The notes: generated by a model from the letters alone, not told the origin. A stretch of 64,000 nt of DNA from Streptomyces sp. NBC_00193 (GCF_026342735.1 NZ_JAPEMM010000001.1:558001-622000), one strand, 5' to 3'. Positions 42,780 through 51,344 are shown, counted from the stretch's first letter. Made by a program: numbers and translations.

Positions 42780-45716
42780 TCAGTAGCTGGGCAGGGTCCG
42801 CGGGCCGAGGTCGCCGCGGGCGGGCGGGTGGGCGACGCGGACCGTCGCGCTGAGCACGGACAGCCCCTCGGTGGCGACGACGACGGGCTCCAGGGCGACA
42901 CCGACGACCTCGGGGTGGTCGTCGACGAGCCGGGAGAGGCGCAGGAGCAGTTCCTCCAGGGCGGGGGTGTCCACGGGGTCGCTGCCGCGCCAGCCGAAGA
43001 GCAGCGGGGCGGTGCGGATCGAGCGGATCAGGCTCGCCGCGTCCTTGTCCGTGGCGGGAACCAGCCGGTGGGCGGTGTCGCCGAGGAGTTCGGAGGCGAC
43101 CCCGGAGAGCCCGAAGGACAGGACGGCGCCGGCGGCGGGGTCGATGACGGAGCGGATGACGGTGTCGACGCCCCGCGGGACCATCGACTGGACCACGGGG
43201 AGCAGCTCCTGCGGTTTGCCCAGCGCGTGGGTGAGCTCCTCGTACGAGCGGCGCAGCTCGGCCTCGGTGGTGAGGTCGAGGCGGACCCCGCCGAGGTCGG
43301 CGCGGTGGCGCAGGTGCGGGGCGGTGGTCTTGAGGGCGACGGGGTACCCGAGGACCCGGGCGGCGCGGACCGCGGCGTCGGCGCTGGGGGCCGGGAGCGT
43401 GGAGAGCACCCGGATCCCGTACCGGGCGAGCAGCTCGCGGGCGTCGGGGTCGTCCAGGGTGGCCGCCTCCTCCTCCCCTACGCCGGCCAGCAGGCGGGAG
43501 AGCTGCCCGGCGGCTCCGCTCTCGTCGATGTCCTCGAACTCGGGCACCTGCCCGACCTCGGCGACGCCCCGGCGCCACTGCCCGTACCGGACGGCTTCGG
43601 CGACGGCCTTGACGGCCCGCTCGGCGGCGGGGTAGCTCGGGATCCGGGCGGTGCCCGGAGCGGGCACGGCCGCGCTCCCCGCCCCCTCGGAGGCCGGCTC
43701 CGGCCGGAAGGGCGCCGCAGCGGCGGCGGGCGCGGCTTCGGCGGCGGGCACGGCGGCCGAAGCGGGCACGGCCTCGGCGGCGGGCCCCGCTTCGGAGGCG
43801 GACCCGGAGCCCAGGGCCGCCAGGGCCGTCGCGGGCGTCGGCAGCGTGGCGGGCAGTGCGTCCGCGAGGTCCGTCGCGGCGGTCGGGGCCGTGGCCGCGG
43901 AGAGCGCCTCCGCGAGGGCGCCCAGCTCCACGTGGACCACCGCCACCGGCTTGCCGGGGTGCGCGGCGGCGGCCGCGCGCAGGGCCTCCGCCAGGTCGTC
44001 GGCGAGCGCGTGCTCGCTCACCCAGGGGATCGCGGTGACGACGACGGCGTCGGTGTCCGGCGAGGCCAGCGCGGCGGAGACGGCCGTACGGAAGTCCTCC
44101 GGCGAGGCGGCCGTGGTCAGGTCGAGCGGCGGCAGCGGTCGCAGCCCCTCGGTCAGGCAGGCGTCGTAGGTGAGCACGCCGAGCGATTCGGAGTTGCCGA
44201 GGATGGCCACCCGCGGCCCGGCCGGTACCGGCTGCGAGGCCAGCAGCAGGCCGACGTCCACCAGCTCGGTCACCGTGTCGACCCGGATGACGCCGGCCTG
44301 CCGCAGCAGCTCCGAGACCGTCGCCTCGGGCAGCCTGGTGCCGGGGACCACGTGTCCGGCGGGGGTGTGCCGGCCTCCCTTGGCGACGACCACCGGCTTG
44401 ACGGCCGCGGTGCGCCGGGCGAGCCGGGTGAACTTCCTCGGGTTGCCCAGGGTCTCCAGGTACATGAGCGCGACATCGGTCGCCTCGTCGTCGTACCAGT
44501 ACTGGAGGATGTCGTTGCCGGAGACGTCGGCCCGGTTCCCGGCGGAGACGAAGGAGGACAGTCCCTCCCCGCGCCTCAGCAGCCCGGAGAGCAGTGCGAT
44601 GCCGATCGCCCCGGACTGGGTGAAGAGGCCGACCCTTCCCCGCGCGGGGGCCGGAGCGGGGGCCAGGGAGGCGTTCAGTTCCACCTCGGGGGCCGTGTTG
44701 ATCACCCCGAAGGCGTTCGGTCCGATCAGCCGCATCCCGTACGAGCGCACCTGGCGCACCAGTTCGCGCTGGCGGGCCATGCCCTCGGGCCCGCTCTCCC
44801 CGTATCCGGCGGACAGCACGACCAGCCCCTGCACCCCGTGTTCACCGCAGGCCGCCACCGCGTCCGGGACCCGGTCCGCCGGGACCGCGATGACGGCGAG
44901 GTCGACCGGGGCGCCGACGGCGCCGAGCGTGGGGTAGGCCCGTACGCCGTCCAGCAGATCTCGGGTGACCGCCTCGTTGACGGCGTAGAGGTGGCCGTGG
45001 AAGCCGCTGTCGCGCAGGTTGCGCAGGGCCGCCGCGCCCACGCCCGCGAGGGAACGGCTGACCCCGATCACCGCCACCGAGCCGGGGGACAGCAGCCGCT
45101 GGACGGAGCGGGCCTCGGCGCGCTGTTCGCGGGCGCGCTGGACGGCGAGGGACTCGGCGGTCGGTTCGAGGTCGAGGGTGAGGTGGACGGAGCCGTCCTC
45201 GAAGCTGCGCTTCTGCTGGTAGCCGGCGTCGGTGAACACCTTGATCATCTTGCTGTTGGCGGGCAGCACCTCGGCCGCGAAGCGGCGGATCCCGCGCTCG
45301 CGGGCCACCGCGCCGATGTGTTCGAGCAGGGCGGAGGCGACTCCGCGTCCCTGGTGGGCGTCCTGGACGAGGAAGGCGACCTCGGCCTCGTCGGAGGGCC
45401 CGGTGGCCGAGCGGCCGTCGGCGCCGATCCGGTCGTAGCGGACGGTGGCGATGAACTCGCCGCCGATCGTCGCGGCGAGGCCGACCCGGTCCACGTAGTC
45501 GTGGTGCGTGAAGCGGTGCACGTCGCGGTCGGAGAGCCGGGGATAGGGGGCGAAGAACCGGTAGTACTTGGACTCGTCCGAGACCTGCTCGTAGAAGCTG
45601 ACCAGCCGGCCCGCGTCGTCGGTGGTGATGGGCCGGATCCGGGCGGTACCGCCGTCCCGAAGGACGACGTCGGCTTCCCAGTGATCCGGGTACGAGGGGT
45701 CGGACGCGGTCGTCAT
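42780..45716 (-). CDS. Pat-type protein lysine acetyltransferase: GNAT plus NDP-forming acyl-CoA synthetase domains
   Basis: 978 residues. The N-terminal ~190 residues are a GNAT domain (TIRPI-like start, then AEVAFLVQDAHQGRGVASAL with the acetyl-CoA loop). Residues ~210-600 carry CoA-binding and ligase-CoA domains (GSVAVIGVSRSLAGVGAAAL, GLFTQSGAIGIALLSGLLRR, ILGNSESLGVLTYDACL). After a ~90-residue Ala/Pro linker comes an ATP-grasp domain (LARYGIRVLSTLPAPSADAA to the end). The order GNAT first, ligase second is that of actinobacterial Pat proteins, the reverse of PatZ of enterics; these acetylate acyl-CoA synthetases and other proteins. In the ligase the phosphorylated-His region appears changed, which fits a regulatory rather than catalytic role. 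It is divergent to ptsH. Confidence 0.9.
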   Translation of the reverse strand: MTTASDPSYPDHWEADVVLRDGGTARIRPITTDDAGRLVSFYEQVSDESKYYRFFAPYPRLSDRDVHRFTHHDYVDRVGLAATIGGEFIATVRYDRIGADGRSATGPSDEAEVAFLVQDAHQGRGVASALLEHIGAVARERGIRRFAAEVLPANSKMIKVFTDAGYQQKRSFEDGSVHLTLDLEPTAESLAVQRAREQRAEARSVQRLLSPGSVAVIGVSRSLAGVGAAALRNLRDSGFHGHLYAVNEAVTRDLLDGVRAYPTLGAVGAPVDLAVIAVPADRVPDAVAACGEHGVQGLVVLSAGYGESGPEGMARQRELVRQVRSYGMRLIGPNAFGVINTAPEVELNASLAPAPAPARGRVGLFTQSGAIGIALLSGLLRRGEGLSSFVSAGNRADVSGNDILQYWYDDEATDVALMYLETLGNPRKFTRLARRTAAVKPVVVAKGGRHTPAGHVVPGTRLPEATVSELLRQAGVIRVDTVTELVDVGLLLASQPVPAGPRVAILGNSESLGVLTYDACLTEGLRPLPPLDLTTAASPEDFRTAVSAALASPDTDAVVVTAIPWVSEHALADDLAEALRAAAAAHPGKPVAVVHVELGALAEALSAATAPTAATDLADALPATLPTPATALAALGSGSASEAGPAAEAVPASAAVPAAEAAPAAAAAPFRPEPASEGAGSAAVPAPGTARIPSYPAAERAVKAVAEAVRYGQWRRGVAEVGQVPEFEDIDESGAAGQLSRLLAGVGEEEAATLDDPDARELLARYGIRVLSTLPAPSADAAVRAARVLGYPVALKTTAPHLRHRADLGGVRLDLTTEAELRRSYEELTHALGKPQELLPVVQSMVPRGVDTVIRSVIDPAAGAVLSFGLSGVASELLGDTAHRLVPATDKDAASLIRSIRTAPLLFGWRGSDPVDTPALEELLLRLSRLVDDHPEVVGVALEPVVVATEGLSVLSATVRVAHPPARGDLGPRTLPSY

Positions 45717-45861
45717 GGGGTCACCTTAAGGCTCGAACGCTCCGAGTGGCCTGGGCGCGGCGCATCGGGCAAGCTGGCTCGGATCAGGGCAAGCTGGGGT
45801 AGGTCGAACGGCGGGAAAGTCGGGCCGAAGGTCGGTTCGACCATTCCGGACGTCGTGAGAG

Positions 45862-45877
45862 ACTGGTCTAGACAACC
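45862..45877. promoter_or_regulatory. DasR-responsive element (dre) upstream of ptsH
   Basis: ACTGGTCTAGACAACC agrees closely with the published dre pattern around TGGTCTAGACCA. It lies about 25 bases before the ptsH start. DasR is the GlcNAc-responsive GntR regulator that controls PTS genes in Streptomyces, so amino-sugar control of HPr is expected. Confidence 0.8.
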
Positions 45878-45901
45878 CGTAAGAACCTGAAGGGCATCAC
45901 C

Positions 45902-46183
45902 ATGGCAGAGCGCCGCGTCAACGTCGGCTGGGCCGAGGGCCTGCACGCTCGTCCCGCCTCGATCTTCGTCCGCGCGACGACCGCTTCCGGCGTCCCGGTG
46001 ACCATCGCGAAGGCCGGCGGCGACCCCGTCAACGCCGCCTCCATGCTGGCGGTTCTGGGCCTGGGCGCCCAGGGCGGCGAGGAGATCGTCCTCTCGTCCG
46101 AGGCCGACGGCGCCGAGGCCGCGCTGGACCGCCTCGCGAAGCTGGTCGCCGAGGGCCTCGAGGAGCTCCCCGAGACCGTCTGA
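45902..46183 (+). CDS. ptsH: Phosphocarrier protein HPr
   Basis: 93 residues, the usual length. The active-site His is in GLHARPAS (His about 16) and the Ser-46 region reads GDPVNAASMLAVLGLG. HPr passes phosphate from enzyme I to the sugar-specific EIIA proteins of the phosphotransferase system. The gene is monocistronic: a dre operator is in front and a strong hairpin (46236-46278) behind. Divergent to the acetyltransferase gene. Confidence 0.97.
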   Translation: MAERRVNVGWAEGLHARPASIFVRATTASGVPVTIAKAGGDPVNAASMLAVLGLGAQGGEEIVLSSEADGAEAALDRLAKLVAEGLEELPETV

Positions 46184-46204
46184 CCCCTTCGGGTTCGACC
46201 CGCA

Positions 46205-46231
46205 GGACTTGCTGGACTTGCTGGACTTGCA
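46205..46231 (+). repeat. 9-bp tandem repeat just after ptsH
   Basis: GGACTTGCT occurs three times head to tail (last unit one base different) between the ptsH stop and its terminator. Its role is unknown; it is too short to code and lies in transcribed 3' UTR. Confidence 0.7.
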
Positions 46232-46235
46232 CGGC

Positions 46236-46278
46236 GAAGCCGTTGCCCCCGACCACCACGGTCGAGGGCAACGGCTTC
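46236..46278 (+). terminator. Terminator of ptsH
   Basis: GAAGCCGTTGCCCCCGAC (46236-46253) pairs with GTCGAGGGCAACGGCTTC (46261-46278), 17 of 18 positions matched, with a 7-base loop. The following stretch is not T-rich. Confidence 0.75.
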
Positions 46279-46327
46279 ACTGCTTTACGGACGGGAGCCC
46301 GGCCTGAAATACCCGCGGCGCCATTCT

Positions 46328-46422
46328 GGCGCACTCCATTCCGGCGCACTCCATTCCGGCCGCCGGAATTCGGGCAGCCGGAATTCGGGCAGCCGGAATT
46401 CGGGCAGCCGGAATTCGGGCAG
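46328..46422. repeat. Two adjacent 15-bp tandem arrays in the ptsH-gntR gap
   Basis: Two copies of GGCGCACTCCATTCC (46328-46357) are followed by four copies of CCGGAATTCGGGCAG (46363-46422), the latter perfect. Both have period 15, and each unit of the second array holds GGAATTC. Together with the terminator they fill most of the 315-base gap between ptsH and the GntR gene. The period of 15 keeps any reading frame open through the array, so it yields spurious ORFs on both strands. No gene is supported here. Confidence 0.85.
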
Positions 46423-46498
46423 CAAGAGCCGCGCGGGGCGCCGGGTGCGCGAGCCGAATTACCCGGCCCGGATATCCCCCCTTTGTATACGGGGTTTG

Positions 46499-47164
46499 TT
46501 AATGCGGAACGCTTGCCGTGTTTACGGCAGGTTGCAAAGTCCTCACGCGCATCCGGTGCGCCCCCGCCGCCCGGTCCACGTGCGCCGCGGTCAGCGCCCG
46601 GGCCCGCTCGGCGTCGCCCCGGGCCACCGCGTCCACGATCGCGCCGTGCTCCGCCCAGGACTCCACGGGCCGCACCGGGGCCTCCACCACGTACATCCAG
46701 GCCACCTTGTGACGCATCTGGGTGAGCAGCGCGATGAGCCCGGGACTGCCCGAGGCCTGGGAGAGCGTCTCGTGGAACCAGCCGCCCAGGGACCGCAGAT
46801 CCTCCCCCTGGCCCCTCCTGGCCCGCTCCTGGCCCAGCCTGACCAGGCCGCGCAGCACCTTGAGGTGGGCCTCGCTGCGCCTGCGGGCCGCCCTGGCGGC
46901 CGCCAGGGGCTCCAGGAGCATCCGCAGCTCCAGGAGGTCGGCGGCCTCCTGTTCGGTCGGCTCGGCCACGCAGGCACCCGCGTGCCGGCGGGTGGTCACG
47001 AACCCCTCGGACTCCAGCGTGCGCAGCGCCTCGCGCACCGGGACGCGCGAGACCCCGTACCGGCGGGCCAGCACCTCCTCGGTCAGCCGGGCGCCGGGCC
47101 CGAACACCCCGGAGACGATGTCGTCGCGGATCGCTGTGCATACCGTGTGCGCGGGAATACGCAA
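46499..47164 (-). CDS. GntR-family regulator (FadR subfamily, FCD domain)
   Basis: 221 residues from a TTG at 47164 with GGAGGT six bases upstream; longer versions have no ribosome site. The winged helix is TAIRDDIVSGVFGPGARLTE, then LARRYGVSRVPVREALRTLE. The C-terminal FCD domain (AADLLELRMLLEPLAAARAA, WFHETLSQASGSPGLIALL, VESWAEHGAIVDAVARGDAE) normally binds a small acid and a metal through Asp and three His. It lies between ptsH and the M23 peptidase gene, a position I recall as conserved. Inverted repeats in its upstream region may be its own operators. The ligand is unknown. Confidence 0.9.
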   Translation of the reverse strand: MRIPAHTVCTAIRDDIVSGVFGPGARLTEEVLARRYGVSRVPVREALRTLESEGFVTTRRHAGACVAEPTEQEAADLLELRMLLEPLAAARAARRRSEAHLKVLRGLVRLGQERARRGQGEDLRSLGGWFHETLSQASGSPGLIALLTQMRHKVAWMYVVEAPVRPVESWAEHGAIVDAVARGDAERARALTAAHVDRAAGAHRMRVRTLQPAVNTASVPH

Positions 47165-47199
47165 GACCGGACCTCCGCCTTTTTCGTATGGCTGTGCGC

Positions 47200-47248
47200 G
47201 TTGCGACTCTATTGCAACACACGATAATTTCCGAGGACGGCCGGAAAT
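47200..47248. promoter_or_regulatory. Two inverted repeats upstream of the GntR gene
   Basis: GTTGC/GCAAC (47200-47204 and 47214-47218) and ATTTCCG/CGGAAAT (47227-47233 and 47242-47248) lie in an AT-rich stretch just upstream of the GntR start. Either could be the autoregulatory operator or belong to the promoter. Confidence 0.4.
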
Positions 47249-47305
47249 ACGAAACATTCACACATCGCACAGCACGAAGTACGAGTTACGAGGTACGGAG
47301 CACGA

Positions 47306-47340
47306 CGAAGGCCCCGGCTCTCAAAGAGCCGGGGCCTTCG
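47306..47340. terminator. Terminator after the M23 peptidase gene
   Basis: CGAAGGCCCCGGCTC (47306-47320) pairs perfectly with GAGCCGGGGCCTTCG (47326-47340), 15 bp with a TCAAA loop. It lies 31 bases beyond the peptidase stop. Confidence 0.85.
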
Positions 47341-47370
47341 CGGAAGACGTGTGGTGCGGAGCGCAGCGGG

Positions 47371-48177
47371 TCAGACGGTGACGCCGTGCGAGCGCAGGTA
47401 CGTGACCGGGTTGATGTCCGTACCGTAGTCGGCGCCGGTGCGGGCCTCGAAGTGCAGGTGCGGGCCGCTGGAGTTGCCGGTGGAGCCCGACAGGCCGATC
47501 TTCTGGCCCGGGGTGACCTGCTGGCCGACGGAGACGCTCAGCGAGGACATGTGGCCGTACTGGGTGTACGTGCCGTCGGCGTGCTTGATGACGACGTTGT
47601 TGCCGTACGCGCCGCCGTAGCCCGCCTCGACCACGGTGCCGAGGCCCACGGCGTGCACCTCGGTGCCGGAGGCGGCGTGGAAGTCGATGCCGGTGTGGCT
47701 GCCGGAGGACCACATGCCGCCACCCGCGTGGTACTGGGTGCTGACGTAGGTGTCGTCGAGCGGGGAGACGAAGGTGTTGAGGCGCTTGCGCTCCTCTTCG
47801 CGGGCGGCGCGCTCGGCGGCCTCGCGCTCGGCCTTGGCCTGGGCTTCGGCCTTCGCCTTGGCCTCGGCTGCCCGCTGCTTGGCGTCGGCCTCGGCCTGCG
47901 CCTTGGCGGCGGCGGCCTCGGCGGCCCGCTGCTGGGACTGGGCCTGGGCCTCGACGTCACCGGCGAGCTCGTCGGCCACCACGATGGTGTTGAGGGTGCC
48001 GGTGTCCTCGATGGAGGGGGCCTGGTCCGCGGCGAACGCGGGACCGGCCAGGGAGCCGACGACACCAGTGGTGGCGAGGGCGGCTATGCCGGCGTAGCCG
48101 GCGGTCCTGCGGCTGAGACGACTCGAACCACGGTGCTTGCCGGAACCGGAACCGGCGGCACGACTGCCAAACGCCAT
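47371..48177 (-). CDS. Secreted M23-family cell-wall endopeptidase
   Basis: 268 residues. A long basic N-terminus with a twin-Arg (RLSRRTAGYAGIAALATTGV, then AGPAFAADQA) forms the signal peptide. Residues ~65-130 are an Ala/Glu/Lys/Gln coiled coil, which places the enzyme away from or along the wall. The C-terminal peptidase M23 (LytM) domain has SHTGIDFHA (first zinc ligands) and SGPHLHFEAR (HxH), so it should be active on peptidoglycan cross-links. Its leader holds a c-di-AMP riboswitch, as known for wall hydrolases of Streptomyces such as rpfA. Probably a germination or growth enzyme. Confidence 0.92.
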   Translation of the reverse strand: MAFGSRAAGSGSGKHRGSSRLSRRTAGYAGIAALATTGVVGSLAGPAFAADQAPSIEDTGTLNTIVVADELAGDVEAQAQSQQRAAEAAAAKAQAEADAKQRAAEAKAKAEAQAKAEREAAERAAREEERKRLNTFVSPLDDTYVSTQYHAGGGMWSSGSHTGIDFHAASGTEVHAVGLGTVVEAGYGGAYGNNVVIKHADGTYTQYGHMSSLSVSVGQQVTPGQKIGLSGSTGNSSGPHLHFEARTGADYGTDINPVTYLRSHGVTV

Positions 48178-48199
48178 GAAGGGGTTGATCCTTTCCTTC

Positions 48200-48325
48200 C
48201 CTCTCGCCTACCGGGTTAGCTGACGGGTTCGGAGCAGGAAGGTCTCCTACGGGCCCCCTCTTGCGAGGCGGTCCGATTCACCCCAGGGACACAAGTGGGT
48301 CCCCGGCTCCCCAGGCTCGCGCCTG
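48200..48325 (-). promoter_or_regulatory. c-di-AMP (ydaO/yuaA) riboswitch
   Basis: On the minus strand the leader carries the conserved blocks of the ydaO class in order: CCTGGGGAGCCGGGGACCC, then GGGGTGAATCGG, and near the 3' end CCGAACCCGTCAGCTAACC followed by CGGTAGGCG. It ends about 20 bases before the peptidase ATG, with AAGGAAAGGA between. In actinobacteria this class represses wall-hydrolase genes when c-di-AMP is high. Limits are approximate. Confidence 0.85.
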
Positions 48326-48393
48326 ACGGGGACTCGGCGATCGCTGTCCGGTGCCGCGGACGCGGCGGTTACAACTGACGAACAGCACGGCCG

Positions 48394-48423
48394 ACGCTAG
48401 GCGGATCATCAGTCAATCGCCAA
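48394..48423 (-). promoter_or_regulatory. Predicted promoter of the riboswitch-peptidase transcript
   Basis: On the minus strand, TTGGCG (48423-48418) and TAGCGT (48399-48394) are 18 bp apart. Transcription would begin near 48387, giving a leader of about 210 bases that contains the riboswitch. Confidence 0.45.
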
Positions 48424-48498
48424 ACAGACACGCCCTTTTGTTGCGTACGCCACACCGCATACAAGCAACCACACCACTAAAGCCCAAATAAAGGACAA

Positions 48499-48533
48499 AA
48501 GGGGCTCCGGCGGACAAGCCGCCGGAGCCCCTT
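48499..48533 (-). terminator. Terminator after the M16 gene pair
   Basis: AAGGGGCTCCGGCGG (48499-48513) pairs perfectly with CCGCCGGAGCCCCTT (48519-48533), 15 bp with a 5-base loop. On the minus strand a T-rich stretch follows, as in a classical intrinsic terminator. Confidence 0.88.
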
Positions 48534-48576
48534 GAGCGGCGGGCCAGTTGACGGCCCACCGGAGATCAACTGACGA

Positions 48577-49980
48577 TCAGTTGGTGACCACGGTCACGTC
48601 GCCGATCCCGAGGGCCCGCACCGGCTCCTCGATCTGCGAGGCGTCGCCGACCAGGACCGTGACCAGACGGTCCACCGGGAAGGCGTTGACGACCGCCGAA
48701 GTGGCCTCCACCGTCCCGGTTTCGGCGAGCCGCGCGTACAACTGCGCCTGGTAGTCGTCCGGCAGCTCCTGCTCGACCTGGTCGGCGAGCGTGCCCGCGA
48801 CGGAGGCGGCCGTCTCGAACTTCAGCGGGGCCACCCCCACCAAGTTCTGCACGGCCACGTCCCGTTCGGCGTCGGTCAGGCCGCCCTCCGCGAGGGTGCG
48901 CAGCACCGTCCAGAGGTCGTCCAGGGCCGGGCCGGTGTTGGGGGTGTCCACCGAGCCGCTGATGGCGAGCATCGAGGCGCCCTTGCCGTCGGCGGTGGAG
49001 CGCAGCACCTGGCCGAAGGCGCGCACGCCGTACGTGTACCCCTTCTCCTCGCGCAGCACCTTGTCCAGCCGGGAGGTGAGCGTGCCGCCCAGGCAGTACG
49101 TGCCGAGCACCTGGGGCGCCCAGACCCGGTCGTGCCGGTCCGCGCCGATGCGGCCGATCAGCAGCTGCGTCTGGACCGCGCCGGGCCGGTCCACGATGAC
49201 CACGCGGCCCGTGTCGTCGGCGGTGATCGGCGGGACCGGGCGCGGGGCGGTGGTGTCACCGGTCCACGCGCCCAGGGTGTCGGCCAGGACGGCGTCCAGG
49301 TCGATGCCGGTCAGGTCGCCTACGACCACCGCGGTGGCGGTCGCGGGGCGCACGTGGGCCTCGTAGAAGGCCCGTACGGCCGCGGAGTCGATGCGGGCGA
49401 CCGTCTCCTCGGTGCCCTGACGCGGGCGCGACATCCGCAGGGTGGCCGGGAAGAGCTCCTTCGAGAGCTGCTTGGCGGCGCGGCGCTGCGGGTTGGCGCT
49501 CTCGTGCGGGATCTCGTCGAGCCGGTTGCGCACCAGGCGGTCGACCTCGGCGTCGGCGAAGGCCGGCGCGCGCAGCGCCTCGGCGACCAGCCCCAGCGCC
49601 TTGTGCAGGCGGGAGGCCGGGACCTCCAGGGAGACCCGCAGGCCGGGGTGGTCGGCGTGCGCGTCGAGGGTGGCGCCGCAGCGCTCCAGCTCGGCGGCGA
49701 ACTCCTCGGCGGAGCGCTTGTCGGTGCCCTCGGACAGGGCGCGCACCATGATCGTGGCCACGCCGTCGAGGCCCTCGGGCTCCGCGTCGAGCGGGGCGGC
49801 GAGGTTGATCTCGACCGCGACCACCTGCTGGCCCGGGCGGTGGCAGCGCAGCAGGGTCAGGCCGTTGGCCAGGACCCCGCGCTCGGGGGCCGGGAAGGCC
49901 CACGGTTGCGGCTCGCCGGCCTCGGGGCGCGGGTGGAAGGTCATCGTGACGGCTGCGGTGTCGGCTGCGGTGTCGCTCAC
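48577..49980 (-). CDS. M16-family peptidase homologue, non-catalytic subunit
   Basis: 467 residues. It has the two-domain M16 layout (LANGLTLLRCHRPGQQVVAV at the start, later TQLLIGRIGADRHDRVWAPQ and LDKVLREEKGYTYGVRAF), but the zinc motif HxxEH is replaced by GVATIMVRALSEGT. It should therefore not hydrolyse peptides itself. The substrate-binding RxxxY-type region (GYTYGVRAF) is kept. It overlaps the active M16 gene upstream by four bases, so the two are likely a heterodimer of catalytic and regulatory chains. There is no signal peptide. Confidence 0.9.
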   Translation of the reverse strand: MSDTAADTAAVTMTFHPRPEAGEPQPWAFPAPERGVLANGLTLLRCHRPGQQVVAVEINLAAPLDAEPEGLDGVATIMVRALSEGTDKRSAEEFAAELERCGATLDAHADHPGLRVSLEVPASRLHKALGLVAEALRAPAFADAEVDRLVRNRLDEIPHESANPQRRAAKQLSKELFPATLRMSRPRQGTEETVARIDSAAVRAFYEAHVRPATATAVVVGDLTGIDLDAVLADTLGAWTGDTTAPRPVPPITADDTGRVVIVDRPGAVQTQLLIGRIGADRHDRVWAPQVLGTYCLGGTLTSRLDKVLREEKGYTYGVRAFGQVLRSTADGKGASMLAISGSVDTPNTGPALDDLWTVLRTLAEGGLTDAERDVAVQNLVGVAPLKFETAASVAGTLADQVEQELPDDYQAQLYARLAETGTVEATSAVVNAFPVDRLVTVLVGDASQIEEPVRALGIGDVTVVTN

Positions 49981-51344
49981 TGCTCCGCCCCCTCGTTCTC
50001 GTCGCTCGCGTCGGTCTCGTCGGTCTCGTCGGTGTCATCAGAGGCGATCGGCTCGTAGACGAGCACCGCCCGGTTGTCGGGGCGCAGTCGGGCCGCGGCC
50101 ACGGCCTGCACTTCCTCGGCGGTGACGTCGAGGACGCGCTGGACGGCGGTCAGGGCGAGCTGCGGGTCGCCGAACAGCACCGCGAAGCGGCACAGTTCGT
50201 CGGCGCGGCCGGCCACCGTGCTCAGCCGGTCCAGCCATTCGCGCTCCAGCTGGGCCTGCGCGCGCTCCATCTCCTCGGCCGTCGGGCCCTCGGCGGCGAA
50301 CCGCGCGAGCTCCTCGTCCACGGCCGCCTCGATGGCGGGCACCTCGACGCCGCTGGAGGTCTTGACGTCCAGCCAGCCCAGCGAGGGTGCGCCGGCGAGG
50401 CGCAGCATGCCGAAGCCGGCCGCGACGGCGCTCTGGTCGCGGCGCACCAGGCGGTTGTGGAGACGGGAGGACTCGCCGCTGCCCAGGACGGTCAGCGCCA
50501 CGTCGGCGGCGTCGCACTCGCGGGTGCCGTCGTGCGGGAGCCGGTAGGCCGCCATCAGCGCGCGGGCCGGAACCTCCTCGACGACCTCCTCGCGCAGCTG
50601 CTCGCCCATGATCTCGGGCAGCGAGCCGTCGCGCGGCGGCTGCTTGCCGTCGTGGCCGGGGATGGTGCCGAAGTACTTCTCGACCCAGGCGAGCGTCTTC
50701 TCGGGGTCGATGTCGCCGACGACCGAGAGCACCGCGTTGTTGGGCGCGTAGTACGTACGGAAGAACGCGCGCGCGTCCTCCAGGGACGCGGCGTCCAGAT
50801 CGGCCATGGAACCGATCGGGGTGTGGTGGTACGGGTGGCCCTCCGGGTAGGCCAGGGCCGTCAGCTTCTCGAAGGCCGTGCCGTACGGGACGTTGTCGTA
50901 CCGCTGGCGGCGCTCGTTCTTGACGACGTCGCGCTGGTTCTCCATGGACTCGTCGTCCAGGGCGGCCAGCAGCGAGCCCATCCGGTCCGCTTCCAGCCAC
51001 AGCGCGAGTTCCAGCTGGTGGGTCGGCATCGTCTCGAAGTAGTTGGTCCGCTCGAAGCTGGTGGTCCCGTTGAGGGAGCCGCCGGCGCCCTGGACCAGTT
51101 CGAAGTGGCCGTTTCCGGAGACGTTCTTCGAGCCCTGGAACATCAGGTGCTCGAAGAGGTGAGCCAGGCCCGTACGTCCCTTGACTTCGTGGCGAGAGCC
51201 GACGTCGTACCAGAGGCAGACCGCGGCGACCGGGGTCAGGTGGTCCTCGGACAGCACCACGCGCAGGCCGTTGGCCAGCCGGTGCTCGGTCGCTGTGAGG
51301 CCGCCGGAGCCGGCGTGAGCTGTGGCCGTGTGACCCATGGGCAT
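49977..51344 (-). CDS. M16-family zinc metallopeptidase, catalytic subunit
   Basis: 455 residues (an ATG two codons in is an alternative start). The inverted zinc motif is in GLAHLFEHLMFQGSKNV, with the third ligand Glu downstream in ENQRDVVKNERR. YRLPHDGTRECDA and related segments complete the peptidasin fold. The C-terminus is a short acidic tail with DETDET repeats. It is divergent to parC over 253 bases. The substrate is unknown; relatives degrade peptides or process precursors. Confidence 0.93.
   Translation of the reverse strand: MPMGHTATAHAGSGGLTATEHRLANGLRVVLSEDHLTPVAAVCLWYDVGSRHEVKGRTGLAHLFEHLMFQGSKNVSGNGHFELVQGAGGSLNGTTSFERTNYFETMPTHQLELALWLEADRMGSLLAALDDESMENQRDVVKNERRQRYDNVPYGTAFEKLTALAYPEGHPYHHTPIGSMADLDAASLEDARAFFRTYYAPNNAVLSVVGDIDPEKTLAWVEKYFGTIPGHDGKQPPRDGSLPEIMGEQLREEVVEEVPARALMAAYRLPHDGTRECDAADVALTVLGSGESSRLHNRLVRRDQSAVAAGFGMLRLAGAPSLGWLDVKTSSGVEVPAIEAAVDEELARFAAEGPTAEEMERAQAQLEREWLDRLSTVAGRADELCRFAVLFGDPQLALTAVQRVLDVTAEEVQAVAAARLRPDNRAVLVYEPIASDDTDETDETDASDENEGAEQ

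Noticed and set aside
46328..46422. CRISPR-like array
   Set aside because: The units are contiguous 15-mers without spacers, and no cas gene is in the window.
46243..46725. An open frame with PEFGQ repeats between ptsH and the GntR gene
   Set aside because: The repeat peptide comes from the 15-bp DNA array, whose period keeps every frame open; there is no ribosome site and the frame runs antisense into the GntR gene.
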